A DNA stretch of 64,000 nt from Streptomyces luteolifulvus (lineage in GTDB: Bacteria; Actinomycetota; Actinomycetes; Streptomycetales; Streptomycetaceae), in contig NZ_VZRB01000019.1 of the NCBI RefSeq assembly GCF_008806595.1, positions 62,001-126,000 on the forward strand, given 5' to 3'. The position numbers and the translations under genes were made by a program. Numbering within the stretch: the stretch's first letter is position 1; each line of letters starts with the position of its first letter. Shown here piece after piece: positions 1-8,653 of the stretch. The notes under the pieces were generated by a model. That model was not told the origin of the DNA, did not search any database, and saw only the letters and a program-made list of their open reading frames with translations.

Positions 1-774
1 GTCGCCTCACATCACGCCGACGACCAGCAGCCCGTCGTCCTGGAGGCGGATTCGGTCAGTTGCGGACCCCGCCTTCGCGACGTCACCATAAGCCTGCGCG
101 CGGGCGAGATCATGGGTGTTGCCGGTCTCGTCGGCTCCGGCCGGACCAGGCTCTGCCGAGTGCTCAGCGGTGCCGAGAAGCCCACGAGCGGACGCCTTCG
201 CCTTCGCGGCAACCAGGTGTCCTTCACAACCCCGCGCAAGGCCATCGCTCACGGCGTGGCACTCATACCGGAGGACCGCAAACACCAAGGACTGAGCCTG
301 TCTGCACCGCTGACGTGGAACCTGTGCCTCATGGCCATGCACCGCCGACTGGGCCGCTGGGGCGTCGTACCACGCAGTGCGGTCCGGCGCCTGAGCACAC
401 GCCTCGTCGAGGACTTGGAAATCTCCCCGGGCAACATCGACGCCAACGCCGCGACACTCAGCGGCGGCAACCAGCAGAAGGTCGTCCTCGGCAAGACGTT
501 TGCCGCCAATCCCGACGTGCTCATCATCGACCAGCCCACCGCCGGCGTCGACATCGGCACAAAGGCACAGATCCACCGTCTCCTGCGCGAGCGCGCCGAC
601 GCCGGCGCCGCCGTCCTCGTCGTCTCGGACGACCTGGAAGAGCTGTACGCGCTCGGTGACCGCTTCCACGTCCTACGGCAAGGGCGAACCGTCTGGCAGG
701 GCACCTCGGCCGACGTCACCCACGAGCAACTGGTGCAGCTCATCTCCTCAGGTTCGTCGCAAGAAAGTGCCTGA
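1..774 (+). CDS. sugar ABC importer ATP-binding protein, C-terminal half (partial)
   Basis: The frame is open from base 1, so the start and first ATPase domain lie outside the window. The visible 257 residues are the second nucleotide-binding domain of an RbsA/MglA-type sugar importer ATPase. This domain shows a Walker A variant GLVGSGRT (about residues 42-49), signature LSGGNQQK (about 153) and Walker B VLIIDQPTAGVD (about 173). The GGNQQK form of the signature is characteristic of the ribose/galactose class, which energises uptake of monosaccharides at the inner face of the membrane. No permease or binding protein follows, so partners should lie upstream. Substrate cannot be told from this part. 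Confidence 0.9.
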   Translation, partial: VASHHADDQQPVVLEADSVSCGPRLRDVTISLRAGEIMGVAGLVGSGRTRLCRVLSGAEKPTSGRLRLRGNQVSFTTPRKAIAHGVALIPEDRKHQGLSLSAPLTWNLCLMAMHRRLGRWGVVPRSAVRRLSTRLVEDLEISPGNIDANAATLSGGNQQKVVLGKTFAANPDVLIIDQPTAGVDIGTKAQIHRLLRERADAGAAVLVVSDDLEELYALGDRFHVLRQGRTVWQGTSADVTHEQLVQLISSGSSQESA

Positions 775-1121
775 ACCGCCGACTTGTATGGGGGTAGCGG
801 GACGCGGTCGGGTTGGCCGCTCGTAGCGTGCCGTAGGACGCCGGGCCGGGTGACTCGTGAACCGTCTGCCGCCCTTCAAGGCTGGCTCTCCCGGGGTATG
901 ACGCCGGTCCGGAGCCCGTCCGCGGTCTGACTCAACAGGGCCGTGTCCCGGCCGGTAGGTTCCGGAAGTCGGCGTGTCGGCCGTGGCTGCCCTGTCGTCC
1001 GGCGTGGGGCAGGGTGCGGGGTGCGGTCCTCTTCCCCGAGGTGGTGGCCGTCGCCGGGTCCTGTGACCGCCGCCAGCACGCCATCGACACGGTCTTGAAG
1101 TCACGGGCATCATCAGTTTAC

Positions 1122-1143
1122 TGGTCATGACCAGAACCTACCA
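1122..1143 (-). promoter_or_regulatory. operator-like site 1 upstream of the Ser/Thr kinase
   Basis: On the minus strand this reads TGGT-N6-TGGT-N4-ACCA; the inner part TGGTCATGACCA is a perfect palindrome. It ends 20 bases before the kinase start. Site 6 at 36575 is nearly identical: 25 of 26 bases match, including the flank ending CCAATTG. The core fits the TGGT-N4-ACCA arrangement bound by DasR-type HutC regulators; a role here is inferred from position and recurrence. The rest of the gap from 775 to 1121 holds nothing I recognise. Confidence 0.7.
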
Positions 1144-1163
1144 ATTGCGGGGAGTCGACGCGT

Positions 1164-3020
1164 ATGAATACCGCCGGAACGAACGGCCACTTGAAGCCGC
1201 TGGGCCCTGAGGATCCGAGGGAGATGGCCGGTTACCCGCTGCTCGCCAGAGTTGGCGAGGGCGGCATGGGGACGGTGTACCTCTCCCGTACGCGGGGCAA
1301 CCAGCTCGTCGCCCTGAAAGTGATCCGCCGTGACTACGCCCAGGACCAGGCGTTCCGCCGCCGTTTCGAGCAGGAGGCGAACGCCGCCCGCCAGGTGCGC
1401 GGCTACCACATCGTCCCGGTCGTCGACCACGACACGAGCGGGGCGCAGCCGTGGCTGGCCACGACGTACGTCCCCGGCCTCGCCCTGGACGAGGTGCTGG
1501 CCGTGTACGGGCCACTGTCGCTGCACGCGGCGCTGCAGTTGACCGGCTGCGCGGCGGAGGCGCTGCACGCCGTGCACAAGGCCGCGGTGATCCACCGCGA
1601 CATGAAGCCCAGCAACATCCTCATCGGCTCGCAGGGGCCCTGGGTCATCGACTTCGGCATCGCCCGGGCCGCCGACGCCACCCAGCTCACCCGCAGCGGC
1701 GGGCTCATCGGCACGCCGCAGTTCATGTCGCCGGAGCACGCGAGCGGCCGGGACCTCACACCCGCGACCGACATCTTCTCGCTCGGCCTGATCGCGGCGG
1801 TGGCCGCGACCGGCCGCCACCCTTATGGAGACGCCGGTGCCATCACACTGGCCACCCAGATCGCCAACACCGAGAACCGGCCGCCGGACCTGACCGGCTA
1901 CCCAGAGCCGCTGCGGACGATCCTGGAGCGCTGCCTGGCAGCCGACCCCGGGACGAGACCCACCGCCGCCGAACTGACCACGTTGTGCGAGGAGTTGAGC
2001 GGACGGCCGCTGCGGGACTTCACCGACTGGCTTCCGGCACCGGTCGCGGCGGACATCGCAGAGCGGGAGCGGCTCGCCGAGCAGCCGCACGGCATGGGGA
2101 CGACCGTACCAACGGGTGCGGCGGGCGGGACCGTACCTCCGGTTGCGGGCCCTGCGGCGAGTCCCTCCGGGTATACACCCACGTACGTGCCCCAGCCTCC
2201 CAAGAGCCCCGCGCAGACCTCGCACCAGGCGTGGGCTCAGCTCACACAGGCCGCCCCGCCCGGGCCCGTACCGCCCCCGCCCCCCGGGCTGGCAACGGGG
2301 GTCGGGAGGGGAACAGGGCCGGGGTCGGCAGCCGGATCCGGGACGCGGCCCCACACCGGACTGGCGTACCGGCCGCAGAGCGCCGCCCCCCTCAGCCGGA
2401 CTCCCCTGGTCATCGGAGCCACCGCCCTGGCCCTGGTGGTGATCACCGCGGCGGCCATGCTCTTCAAAGACAATGACGACGATGACGGGAACGGCACGCA
2501 GACCCAGGCGAGCACCGGGCAGCAGACCTCGTCGGCCCAGCGGTCCCCGACACCGGACTCCACCACAACACCCACCGGCGCCGCTACGGGGTCGTCCATA
2601 AGACCGGTCGCGGACTCGCTTCTCGTCCAGGACCAGCCGTTCGTCATCCACTGGCCCACGACGGGCTACGTCGACGTCGACATAGACACTCCGAAGGCGA
2701 TCCCCGCACCCTCGGATTCGGATCCCGCGGCCATCGAATGGTTCTACTCCTTGTATGGACCGGAGTTCGGTTTCGTGACCCCCACCGGCATCAGCGCGGG
2801 CAAGGATCCCGAGCAATGCAGGGCGGCAGTCGACAGCAACGCCCTGCCGGGCAAGCTCGACAGCCAACAGATCGAGAACACCCTCACAGAGGGAGCGGTG
2901 CTCTGCACCGTGACCAAGCAGGAGAATCTCGCGATGATGGAGATCACCGACGTCACCGGCAAGAGGGGGAAGTGGGATTTCCAGGGGAAGGTCACCGTCT
3001 GGGGCACGGTTTCTCGCTGA
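1164..3020 (+). CDS. membrane-anchored Ser/Thr protein kinase
   Basis: A 618-residue Hanks-type kinase. The N-terminal catalytic domain (about residues 20-280) has the glycine loop VGEGGMGTVY, lysine in ALKVI, catalytic loop HRDMKPSN, DFG in DFGIARA and the activation-segment SPEH motif. A Pro/Gly-rich linker follows (about 300-410), then one membrane helix (about 413-433, LVIGATALALVVITAAA). The roughly 185-residue outer part begins Thr/Ser-rich and has no PASTA repeats I can see. The start is ATG with GGGGAG upstream. Family knowledge suggests autophosphorylation and phosphorylation of cytoplasmic regulators. The operator-like site 20 bases upstream ties it to the PTS regulon, which is unusual for such kinases; the ligand is unknown. 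Confidence 0.9.
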   Translation: MNTAGTNGHLKPLGPEDPREMAGYPLLARVGEGGMGTVYLSRTRGNQLVALKVIRRDYAQDQAFRRRFEQEANAARQVRGYHIVPVVDHDTSGAQPWLATTYVPGLALDEVLAVYGPLSLHAALQLTGCAAEALHAVHKAAVIHRDMKPSNILIGSQGPWVIDFGIARAADATQLTRSGGLIGTPQFMSPEHASGRDLTPATDIFSLGLIAAVAATGRHPYGDAGAITLATQIANTENRPPDLTGYPEPLRTILERCLAADPGTRPTAAELTTLCEELSGRPLRDFTDWLPAPVAADIAERERLAEQPHGMGTTVPTGAAGGTVPPVAGPAASPSGYTPTYVPQPPKSPAQTSHQAWAQLTQAAPPGPVPPPPPGLATGVGRGTGPGSAAGSGTRPHTGLAYRPQSAAPLSRTPLVIGATALALVVITAAAMLFKDNDDDDGNGTQTQASTGQQTSSAQRSPTPDSTTTPTGAATGSSIRPVADSLLVQDQPFVIHWPTTGYVDVDIDTPKAIPAPSDSDPAAIEWFYSLYGPEFGFVTPTGISAGKDPEQCRAAVDSNALPGKLDSQQIENTLTEGAVLCTVTKQENLAMMEITDVTGKRGKWDFQGKVTVWGTVSR

Positions 3021-3398
3021 CCTTGAACACGTGATGTCTTGATCACACGGACGTTCTCCAGCGGGGCCGACATGGAGTCGGCCATGACGATCAGCTCCAG
3101 GTCCAGTCCAGACGTCAGGTGCGTTTTCTGCCCCGGCTGCGCACCGGAGCCCGCGCAAGGAGCGCCCCATCAGTCCCGATCTTGTGGCTCAGCATGACCT
3201 CATTGAGGCAACCCCCTTGATCGACGTACGGCGGGACAGCGTCACACCGAATCCGCGGTCCGGGTGGCCGAGGGAGCAATGCTCAGGACTTGTGGATCGG
3301 CTCCCCGGGAGCACCCGAAGGGCGTACCTTCCCGGGTGATTGATCGACAAGTCACCGAGTAGGCCCACGTTCGCAGCCCGGGTCGGGGAAGCACGCCC
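3021..3398. other. gap with an unrecognised minus-strand coding remnant
   Basis: No intact gene. On the minus strand between about 3040 and 3200 short open stretches read like protein (for example GLDLELIVMADSMSAPLENV) but switch frame and have no start or end. I could not assign a family. It probably belongs to the mobile-element debris that continues to 4.4 kb. Confidence 0.3.
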
Positions 3399-4065
3399 GT
3401 GCTCAGCGTAGTGAACGCCGACGGTTCGACCGAGTCCGGCTCCTTGATCGACGAGATCGTGCGCGAGGGCGCTCGCCGGATGCTCGCCGCCGCGCTGGAG
3501 GCCGAGGTCAACCAGTACATAGCCGAGTTGGCCACCGAGACGGACGAGGCCGGGCCGCCTGGTGGTCCGCATCGGCCACCACCGGCCCCGCACCGTGACC
3601 ACCGCCGCAGGTCCCGTCGAGGTCACGGCCCTGCGCGTGAACGACAAGCGGGCGGACGCGGCCACCGGAGAACGGATGCGGTTCTCCTCGGAGATCCTGC
3701 CGCCGTGGTACCGCAAGTCGCCCAAGGTCAGCCAGGTGCTGCCGCTGCCCTACCTGCACGGGTTGTCCTCGGGGACTTCGTGCCCGCGCTCGAGCAGTTC
3801 CTCGGCTCGGCGGCCGGCCTGTCGCCGGCCACCGTGACCCGGCTGACGAAGCAGTGGCAGGACGACCACGCCGCTTTCCAGCAGCGCGACCTCGCCGACA
3901 GCGACTACGTGTACGTGTGGGCGACGGGGTGCACCCCAAGGTCCGGCTCGGGCAGGCGCACTCCTGCGTCCTGGTGCTGATGGGTGTACGCCTGGACGGC
4001 ACTCAGGAGCTGATCGCGCTGGCCGAGGGGCTGCGGGAGTCGACCGAGTCTCCGGAAACGACCTC
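3399..4065 (+). pseudogene. IS256 (mutator) family transposase remnant
   Basis: The N-terminal half of an IS256-type transposase can be followed through three frames. LIDEIVREGARRMLAAALEA (from about 3444) is followed in a second frame by VEVTALRVNDKRAD and SSEILPPWYRK. Then come ALEQFLGSAAGLSPATVTRL and, in a third frame, VWADGVHPKVRLG-type sequence and VLVLMGVRLDGTQELIAL. Homology stops near 4065, so the C-terminal catalytic part is missing. At least two frameshifts plus a truncation make it non-functional. Confidence 0.8.
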
Positions 4066-4083
4066 TGAGGTCCAGGGCGCCGC

Positions 4084-4200
4084 TGGCCACTCGACCGTGA
4101 GTCCCATCGCCCTGCTTCTTCCAGCTCGGCGATCAACTGAGGCCAGGTGGCCGCGATTCCGGGGTGGAGGTGTAGCGAGTCGATCTCGACGGGGTTACCC
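4084..4200 (-). pseudogene. NUDIX hydrolase C-terminal fragment
   Basis: The minus strand encodes EIDSLHLHPGIAATWPQLIA followed by ELEEAGR. This closely matches the C-terminal end of the NUDIX gene at 33601-34058 (EIDSLRLHPGFAATWPRLIA, ELDAAGR). The surrounding bases are also similar, so this is a diverged copy of the same locus. The catalytic Nudix box is absent. Confidence 0.65.
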
Positions 4201-4216
4201 ATGGGCGGGCGGTGCC

Positions 4217-4345
4217 TGTGTGGCTGATCATGCGCGTGAGAGCGAAGCCGGCGGGGCGACGTCTGGAGTGCACCGAAGGACTCGGCAACGTTCCGGCGCT
4301 GTGTCCCCTGCTCGCCTTCGTCGACGACCACTGGCGCTCCTGACT
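4217..4345 (+). pseudogene. fused debris: WD40-protein start plus NUDIX core fragment
   Basis: From 4220 the plus strand reads (GTG) ADHARESEAGG, almost the same as the start of the WD40 protein at 34328-36472 (MADHARESEAGW). After a short gap, in the same orientation, comes EGLGNVPALCPLLAFVDDH, matching EELGSVPALSPVLTFVDDH of the NUDIX protein at 33.6 kb. The neighbouring NUDIX C-terminus (4084-4200) is on the other strand, so the copy has been rearranged. Confidence 0.6.
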
Positions 4346-4466
4346 CGACCAGACTGACCAGCGGGGACCATACCGCCGTTACGGGCGGCCGCCACGAGTC
4401 TTGTCCCCTCGGTGAAGATGCTGGCGCGTGAGTCCGTCCGCGCCGGTCGACACCGCCCATGGCGCG

Positions 4467-4949
4467 TCAATGAGAACGGCCCGGCCACCTGGCGTGGCGC
4501 TCAAGATCGGATCGTGCAGCATCAAGAAACGCGTTGCGCGTCGGGTGCAGGAAGTCGCGGACCGGCTGAGCCCCCGGACCGTGCCAGAGCAGATGATTGA
4601 CCGTCTGGGCGAACGCGTGAGCGGGCTGCGCAACAGTCGGCTGGCACAGCATGTGCAGTGTCTTCTGCGCCGCCCAGAGGCGATCCTGGACAGCCTCTGC
4701 CCTTCGGCGCCACTCGTCATCATCTGTGCGTACCGGGTGTTGCTCCATCGCGGTGCGTTCAGCTTCCTGCGCTATTTCGAGGAAGGTGACGAGGTAGGAC
4801 AGCCGCTCGTTGCGTCGAGCCTCCTGCCGCGTCGCGTGGTGTTGGCGATCCTGCGCGCGGTGACTTACCCATTGTGCTGCGAACGAAAGCGCGCCTCCGA
4901 CGGTCACACCGATCAGGGCAATGGCCGATGTCCATGCTTGTGTTCCCAT
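4467..4949 (-). CDS. small membrane protein, one N-terminal helix
   Basis: 160 residues with an N-terminal hydrophobic helix (about residues 7-27, SAIALIGVTVGGALSFAAQW) followed by a charged, mostly helical cytoplasmic region rich in Arg/Glu. The start is ATG preceded by a good GGAGGGG ribosome site. Similar short proteins with one membrane helix and a coiled tail are common in Streptomyces, but I cannot assign a function. It stands alone between gene debris and the RsbW-like gene. Confidence 0.7.
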   Translation of the reverse strand: MGTQAWTSAIALIGVTVGGALSFAAQWVSHRAQDRQHHATRQEARRNERLSYLVTFLEIAQEAERTAMEQHPVRTDDDEWRRRAEAVQDRLWAAQKTLHMLCQPTVAQPAHAFAQTVNHLLWHGPGAQPVRDFLHPTRNAFLDAARSDLERHARWPGRSH

Positions 4950-5181
4950 GGCCCCTCCACGAACTCAATGCAAGTCCCGACACGTTCGGTGCGGGCAGGA
5001 CGGCTTCCCTCTCGCCGATCGGAGCTGCGTGCCGGGTCCGGTCCACGCCCCGCGAGATCAGGGAAGGCGATGGCTTGTCGGTGCGCGCAATACGGGCTCA
5101 TCCGCACCGAGCGCCGTCCCGCCCCCACGTGTGTCGCCGCAGCCGCAGGCCGGGCCATGCCTGGGCAGGGGGAAGCCGTAG

Positions 5182-5682
5182 TCAAGGACACAGCTCAGCC
5201 CATCGTGTAGCGCCCCTTTCATGTGTGACGGTGCCGTGGCACGTGGCGAGGGCGGCGACGATGTACATCCCGCGGCCGTGTTCGTCCCTCGGGTCGGTGT
5301 GCGAGGGCAGGGGGGGCTGTGGGCCACCGTCGGTGACCTCGATGCGAAGGGCGCCCCATCGCGTGCAGCGGACCCGCAGGGCTGCCGGCGGGAGAGCGTG
5401 GACGACGGCATTGGTGACCAGCTCGGAGATGATGAGAAGCGCGTCGTCGCATGCCGAGGGCGGCACGTGCAGACGCGCAAGGAAGTTGTGCGCGAGGCGG
5501 CGGATCCGGCTGACGTCTTCGGCGCCGGTGCCCATCAGGACGAGGTACCCGGCTTCTTTGTCATCCGTGCCGGGCCAGGGTCCGTGGCGCTGGGCCTGAC
5601 CGGAACCGGCGGCCGTGACGCTGGGATCCGCGTCGAGCAGTTGCACCGGCCCGGTCGGTTCAGGGAGTACTTGGGTAGTCAT
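5182..5682 (-). CDS. RsbW/SpoIIAB-like ATP-binding regulatory protein
   Basis: 166 residues with a GHKL ATPase fold of the anti-sigma-kinase type. After a variable N-terminus come the N box ISELVTNAVVHA (about 94-105), G1 box VTDGGPQPP and G2 box DEHGRGMYIV. Such proteins bind ATP and either phosphorylate STAS antagonists or sequester sigma factors. The ATG at 5682 is chosen because it starts the family-like region and sits behind GGAAGGCGCGAGG. Operator-like site 2 lies about 55 bases upstream in the same orientation. A STAS protein and SpoIIE-type phosphatase occur at 18.7-20.4 kb and could be partners; that link is inference. Confidence 0.85.
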   Translation of the reverse strand: MTTQVLPEPTGPVQLLDADPSVTAAGSGQAQRHGPWPGTDDKEAGYLVLMGTGAEDVSRIRRLAHNFLARLHVPPSACDDALLIISELVTNAVVHALPPAALRVRCTRWGALRIEVTDGGPQPPLPSHTDPRDEHGRGMYIVAALATCHGTVTHERGATRWAELCP

Positions 5683-5736
5683 GACAACCTCGCGCCTTCC
5701 GCAGGGGGCCGAGCGGTCTCCCGACCCCCCCCTTAC

Positions 5737-5758
5737 TGGTACTAACCAGATATGACCA
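5737..5758 (-). promoter_or_regulatory. operator-like site 2 upstream of the RsbW-like gene
   Basis: The minus strand reads TGGT-N6-TGGT-N4-ACCA with TC before the second TGGT, the same architecture as the other sites. It points toward the RsbW-like gene and ends 55 bases before its ATG. Confidence 0.65.
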
Positions 5759-5850
5759 GATTGAACCCCGGGTGGAGAGGTTGTCAATTGGGTCCAAGGA
5801 GTTTTTTCGGGATACCTCAGGGCGAACGGCGCGGAGGGGGATGGCATGCA

Positions 5851-6841
5851 TCAGCGGCCGCTCCGCATCCGGGCACGGAAGGCCCGACGATGCTCCCTTT
5901 GGATTTGCTGCAGGGGGTCGCCGTCGAGTTCCCAGGGCCAGCTGGTGGCGACTGCCGAGATCGCCTCGAAAACCGGCCATGCCTCGCGCGGGCGCGTGGC
6001 TTGCATCAGGACGTAGGCGAGGAGGTTGAGGTCGGCGAGTGCGGCTGCGTGCGTGAGGTAGCCCGGCTGCGGCCAGGTCTTAAGGGCTTGGTCGACGACC
6101 GCGAGCTCCTGCGGCTGGTTCCAGTGCCGGTGCGCGGTCAGCGCCGGGATCCCGCCTGCCGTCAGGACCCGGCGGTACCGGTCGAGGGAGGAGGTCAGGC
6201 CGAGGGCTGTCACGGGACTCCCTGAAGGCACGGTGATAGCGACGGAGTCGAGGAATTGCACGGTCAGGGCGTTTGAGCCGCATTCCTCCGGAGAGACGTA
6301 GTGCAGCATCTGCAGGTGCGCTTCCCGATTCCAGGGGTCGCGTGCCTTGACGGCTTCCCACACCGGCTGCACGGCCCTCCCGGGGGCTCGCTGCAGCCGC
6401 TGGCAGCTGAGCAGGGCAATCCAGGGGGCAGGGTCCGGGGGCGCGAGCTCCGCCGCGCCCCCGGACCACGTTTACGGTGCCTTCGATGTCGAGGCCCGCG
6501 CCGGTGGAGCGGGCCCGGTGGAGGTCGGCGAACACCTGGAGGAGCAGGGCGTCGGCGTTGGTGGGATCCCGGTTTCGCCACTGGCGGGCGAGGACGGGGG
6601 CTTGGGGCAGGGCGCTCAACACGAGCAGGCGGTGCATGCGCCGGTCCCAGTCGTGTCCGGGGTCGCGCAGTGCCTGTTCGATGGGGTAGGTGAGGGCGCC
6701 ACGGTCGTTGGCTTCGGCCAGGTTGTCGCCCTGGGCGGCGATCTGGGCCTCAAGGTGGGTCAGGGAGCGGGCGAGCTGGCTGTCGTCCAGTGGTGGGCAC
6801 AGTCGGCGCGGTGGTCTTGGGCGTCGTGTTCGGGGCCACAT
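5851..6841 (-). pseudogene. helical (TPR-like) protein with one frameshift
   Basis: Two frames join to about 330 residues. The N-terminal part runs from ATG 6841 (with AAGGA upstream) through LEAQIAAQGDNLAEANDRGA and LLLQVFADLHRARSTG. The C-terminal part runs through VWEAVKARDPWNREAHLQML and LALGLTSSLDRYR-like helices to 5851. The break is at 6458-6462, where the coding strand has GGGGG; removing one G restores a smooth reading (VVRGAAELAPPDPAPW). It may be a real pseudogene or a sequencing error. The alpha-helical pattern resembles TPR-like proteins of Streptomyces; function unknown. It is the last gene of the minus-strand run from 10670. Confidence 0.6.
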
Positions 6842-6955
6842 GGTCACCTGGTCCTTCCATCCGGTGGTGTGGTGCGGCAGCGGACCGGTTTTCCGCTGCC
6901 GCACGGCGGCAATCCGGCTGCCCTTGGGCCTGGGGGGAGGCGTCCCCGCAAGGGC

Positions 6956-7873
6956 TCAGCTCACCTTGGCCGGGGCCGCGTCCATGGCTGTCGCGGCGTG
7001 CAAAGCCGCTCCGAGGAGCCCAGCGTCCGCGCCCAGGGGGAGATCTCCACGGCTGGTGCGGTCCGCCAGGCCAGCCCTAGTTGCAGGCTCCTGCGGACAG
7101 GCGCGGCGAGGCGGTCTCCGGCCGCTGTCATTCCGCCCGCCAGGACGATGCGTTGGTGATCGAGCAGGAGGGTCGAGGTGACCAGTGCCCGGCCGAGGGC
7201 GTCTGTCGCCTCGGCCCAGACGCGGGCGGCGACAGGGTCGGTGTCCAGGCTCGCGGTGATGTCGGCGGCGGTGTCCGCGCTGTTGCCGGTGCGGGCGGTA
7301 GCGGCGGACCAGGGCGCCGGCTGCCGTGTAGGCCTCGACGCATCCGCGCTGGCCGCAGGCGCACAGTTCGCCATCGGCGTGGACAGGGATGTGGCCGAAC
7401 TCCCCGGCAGTGCCGGTCCCGCCTCGTGTCAGACGGCCGTTGCTGACGATGCCCGCGGCCAGGCCGGTGCCGAGCACGACCACGAGCAGGTCGCTCAGGC
7501 CGGCGCCGAGCCCGTGCTGCCGCTCGGCCAGGCAGGCGGCCCGGACATCGTGCTCGAGGGTGACGGGCAGGCGTACGGCGTCGGCGGCAGCTGCGGCCAG
7601 GGGTGTGTCGCGCAGGCCGAGGTTCGATGCGAAGCGGATGATCCCGGCGTCGGTGTCGATCAGCCCGGGAGCGCAACGGCCGACGGGCCTGACACCAGGG
7701 CGGATGAGGACGGTGGCCGCCTTGATGACCGCAGCAGTGACGGCGTCGGGCCCCTTCGGGACAGGGGTGGGCAGCCGTAGCGTTTCCTCGGCGATCCCGT
7801 GGGCCCCGTAGCGGGCTGCTTTGATCGTGGTGCCGCCGAGATCGACGGCGACCACGTGTGCGGGGCGTGTCAT
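6956..7873 (-). pseudogene. ROK-family sugar kinase with two compensating frameshifts
   Basis: The N-terminal part has the ROK ATP motif VAVDLGGTTIKA, the catalytic region NLGLRDTPL and LEHDV, and the zinc-binding ROK signature CACGQRGCVEAY. After residue about 195 the frame goes wrong until the last 25 residues (LGADAGLLGAALHAA). The missing middle (TGNSADTAADITASLDT, IVLAGGMTAAGDRL) is intact in another frame between about 7294 and 7038. An extra C near 7293-7295 and a missing C near 7036-7040 on the coding strand explain it. If read correctly it would be a glucokinase/N-acetylglucosamine-kinase-type enzyme. Its ATG overlaps the nagB stop. Confidence 0.75.
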
Positions 7874-8652
7874 CAGTACCTTTGGCCGACGGGCTTGTGG
7901 CGGGCGATGCAGCGGTAGTAGGCCTGCTGCTCCAGCCGGGAGGCGGCGATTTCGTCCACCACGACGGTGACGTGGGGGTGCAGCTGGAGGACCGAGGCGG
8001 GGCAGGCCGCGGTCACGGGGCCTTCGACGGCAGCGGCCACCGCGCGGGCCTTGTGCGGGCCGGTGGCGACGAGCACGAGGTGGGATGCGTCGCCGATCGT
8101 TGCGAGGCCCTGGGTGATCACGTGGCGGGGCACGCCCTCGATGCTGCCGAAGAAGCGTGCCTTGTCACGGCGGGTGTCGTCGGTGAGGGTCTTGAGCCGG
8201 GTGCGTGAGGCCAGTGAGGAGCCCGGCTCGTTGCAGCCGATGTGACCGTTGACCCCGATTCCGAGTATCTGCAGGCCGACGGGCCCGGCCTCGGTGAGGC
8301 AGCGCTCGAAGCGGCGCGCTTCCGCAGCGGGGTCGGGCGCTGTGCCGGACGGCAGATGGAGCCGCGCAGGGTCGAGGTCGACATGATCGGCCAGTTCGCG
8401 TTGTATGACGTGGGCAAAGGAGTGCGGGTGAGCGGGCGGGAGACCGACATACTCGCCGAGCAGGAAGGCCTCGACGCCGGCGAAGCTGAGGCCCTCGTGG
8501 CGATGGCGGCGGGCCAGGTCCCGGTAGACGCCCAGGGGCGAGGAGCCCGTGGCCAGGCCCAGCGTCCTCATACCGTCCGCCAGCGCCTGGTGGACGATGC
8601 CGGCGACCGTGCGGTCGGCGTCGTCCGCGTCAGGGCGGATCACCACCTCCAT
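7873..8652 (-). CDS. nagB: glucosamine-6-phosphate deaminase-like protein with altered active site
   Basis: 259 residues, full length for NagB, which converts glucosamine-6-phosphate to fructose-6-phosphate and ammonia in aminosugar use. Conserved blocks are present: LGLATGSSPLGVY near the N-terminus, GIGVNGHIGCNEPGSSLASR in the middle, and PASVLQLHPHVTVVVDE near the end. The key block normally DEYVGLP reads GEYVGLP (GGC codon): the Asp that acts as general base in the E. coli enzyme (Asp72) is Gly. The second acidic position is Asn, as in many Gram-positive enzymes. It may have lost or changed activity. The start is 1 base after the truncated EI gene, and the stop overlaps the ROK kinase start. 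Confidence 0.88.
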   Translation of the reverse strand: MEVVIRPDADDADRTVAGIVHQALADGMRTLGLATGSSPLGVYRDLARRHRHEGLSFAGVEAFLLGEYVGLPPAHPHSFAHVIQRELADHVDLDPARLHLPSGTAPDPAAEARRFERCLTEAGPVGLQILGIGVNGHIGCNEPGSSLASRTRLKTLTDDTRRDKARFFGSIEGVPRHVITQGLATIGDASHLVLVATGPHKARAVAAAVEGPVTAACPASVLQLHPHVTVVVDEIAASRLEQQAYYRCIARHKPVGQRY

Positions 8653-8653
8653 C

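Noticed and set aside
1125-3170. 681-residue open frame antisense to the Ser/Thr kinase
   Set aside because: Arg/Gly/Ala-rich shadow frame of a high-GC gene; the plus strand has all kinase motifs.
3399-3980. Intact 193-residue protein
   Set aside because: Only the first 50 and a later part match IS256 transposase; the middle is out of frame.
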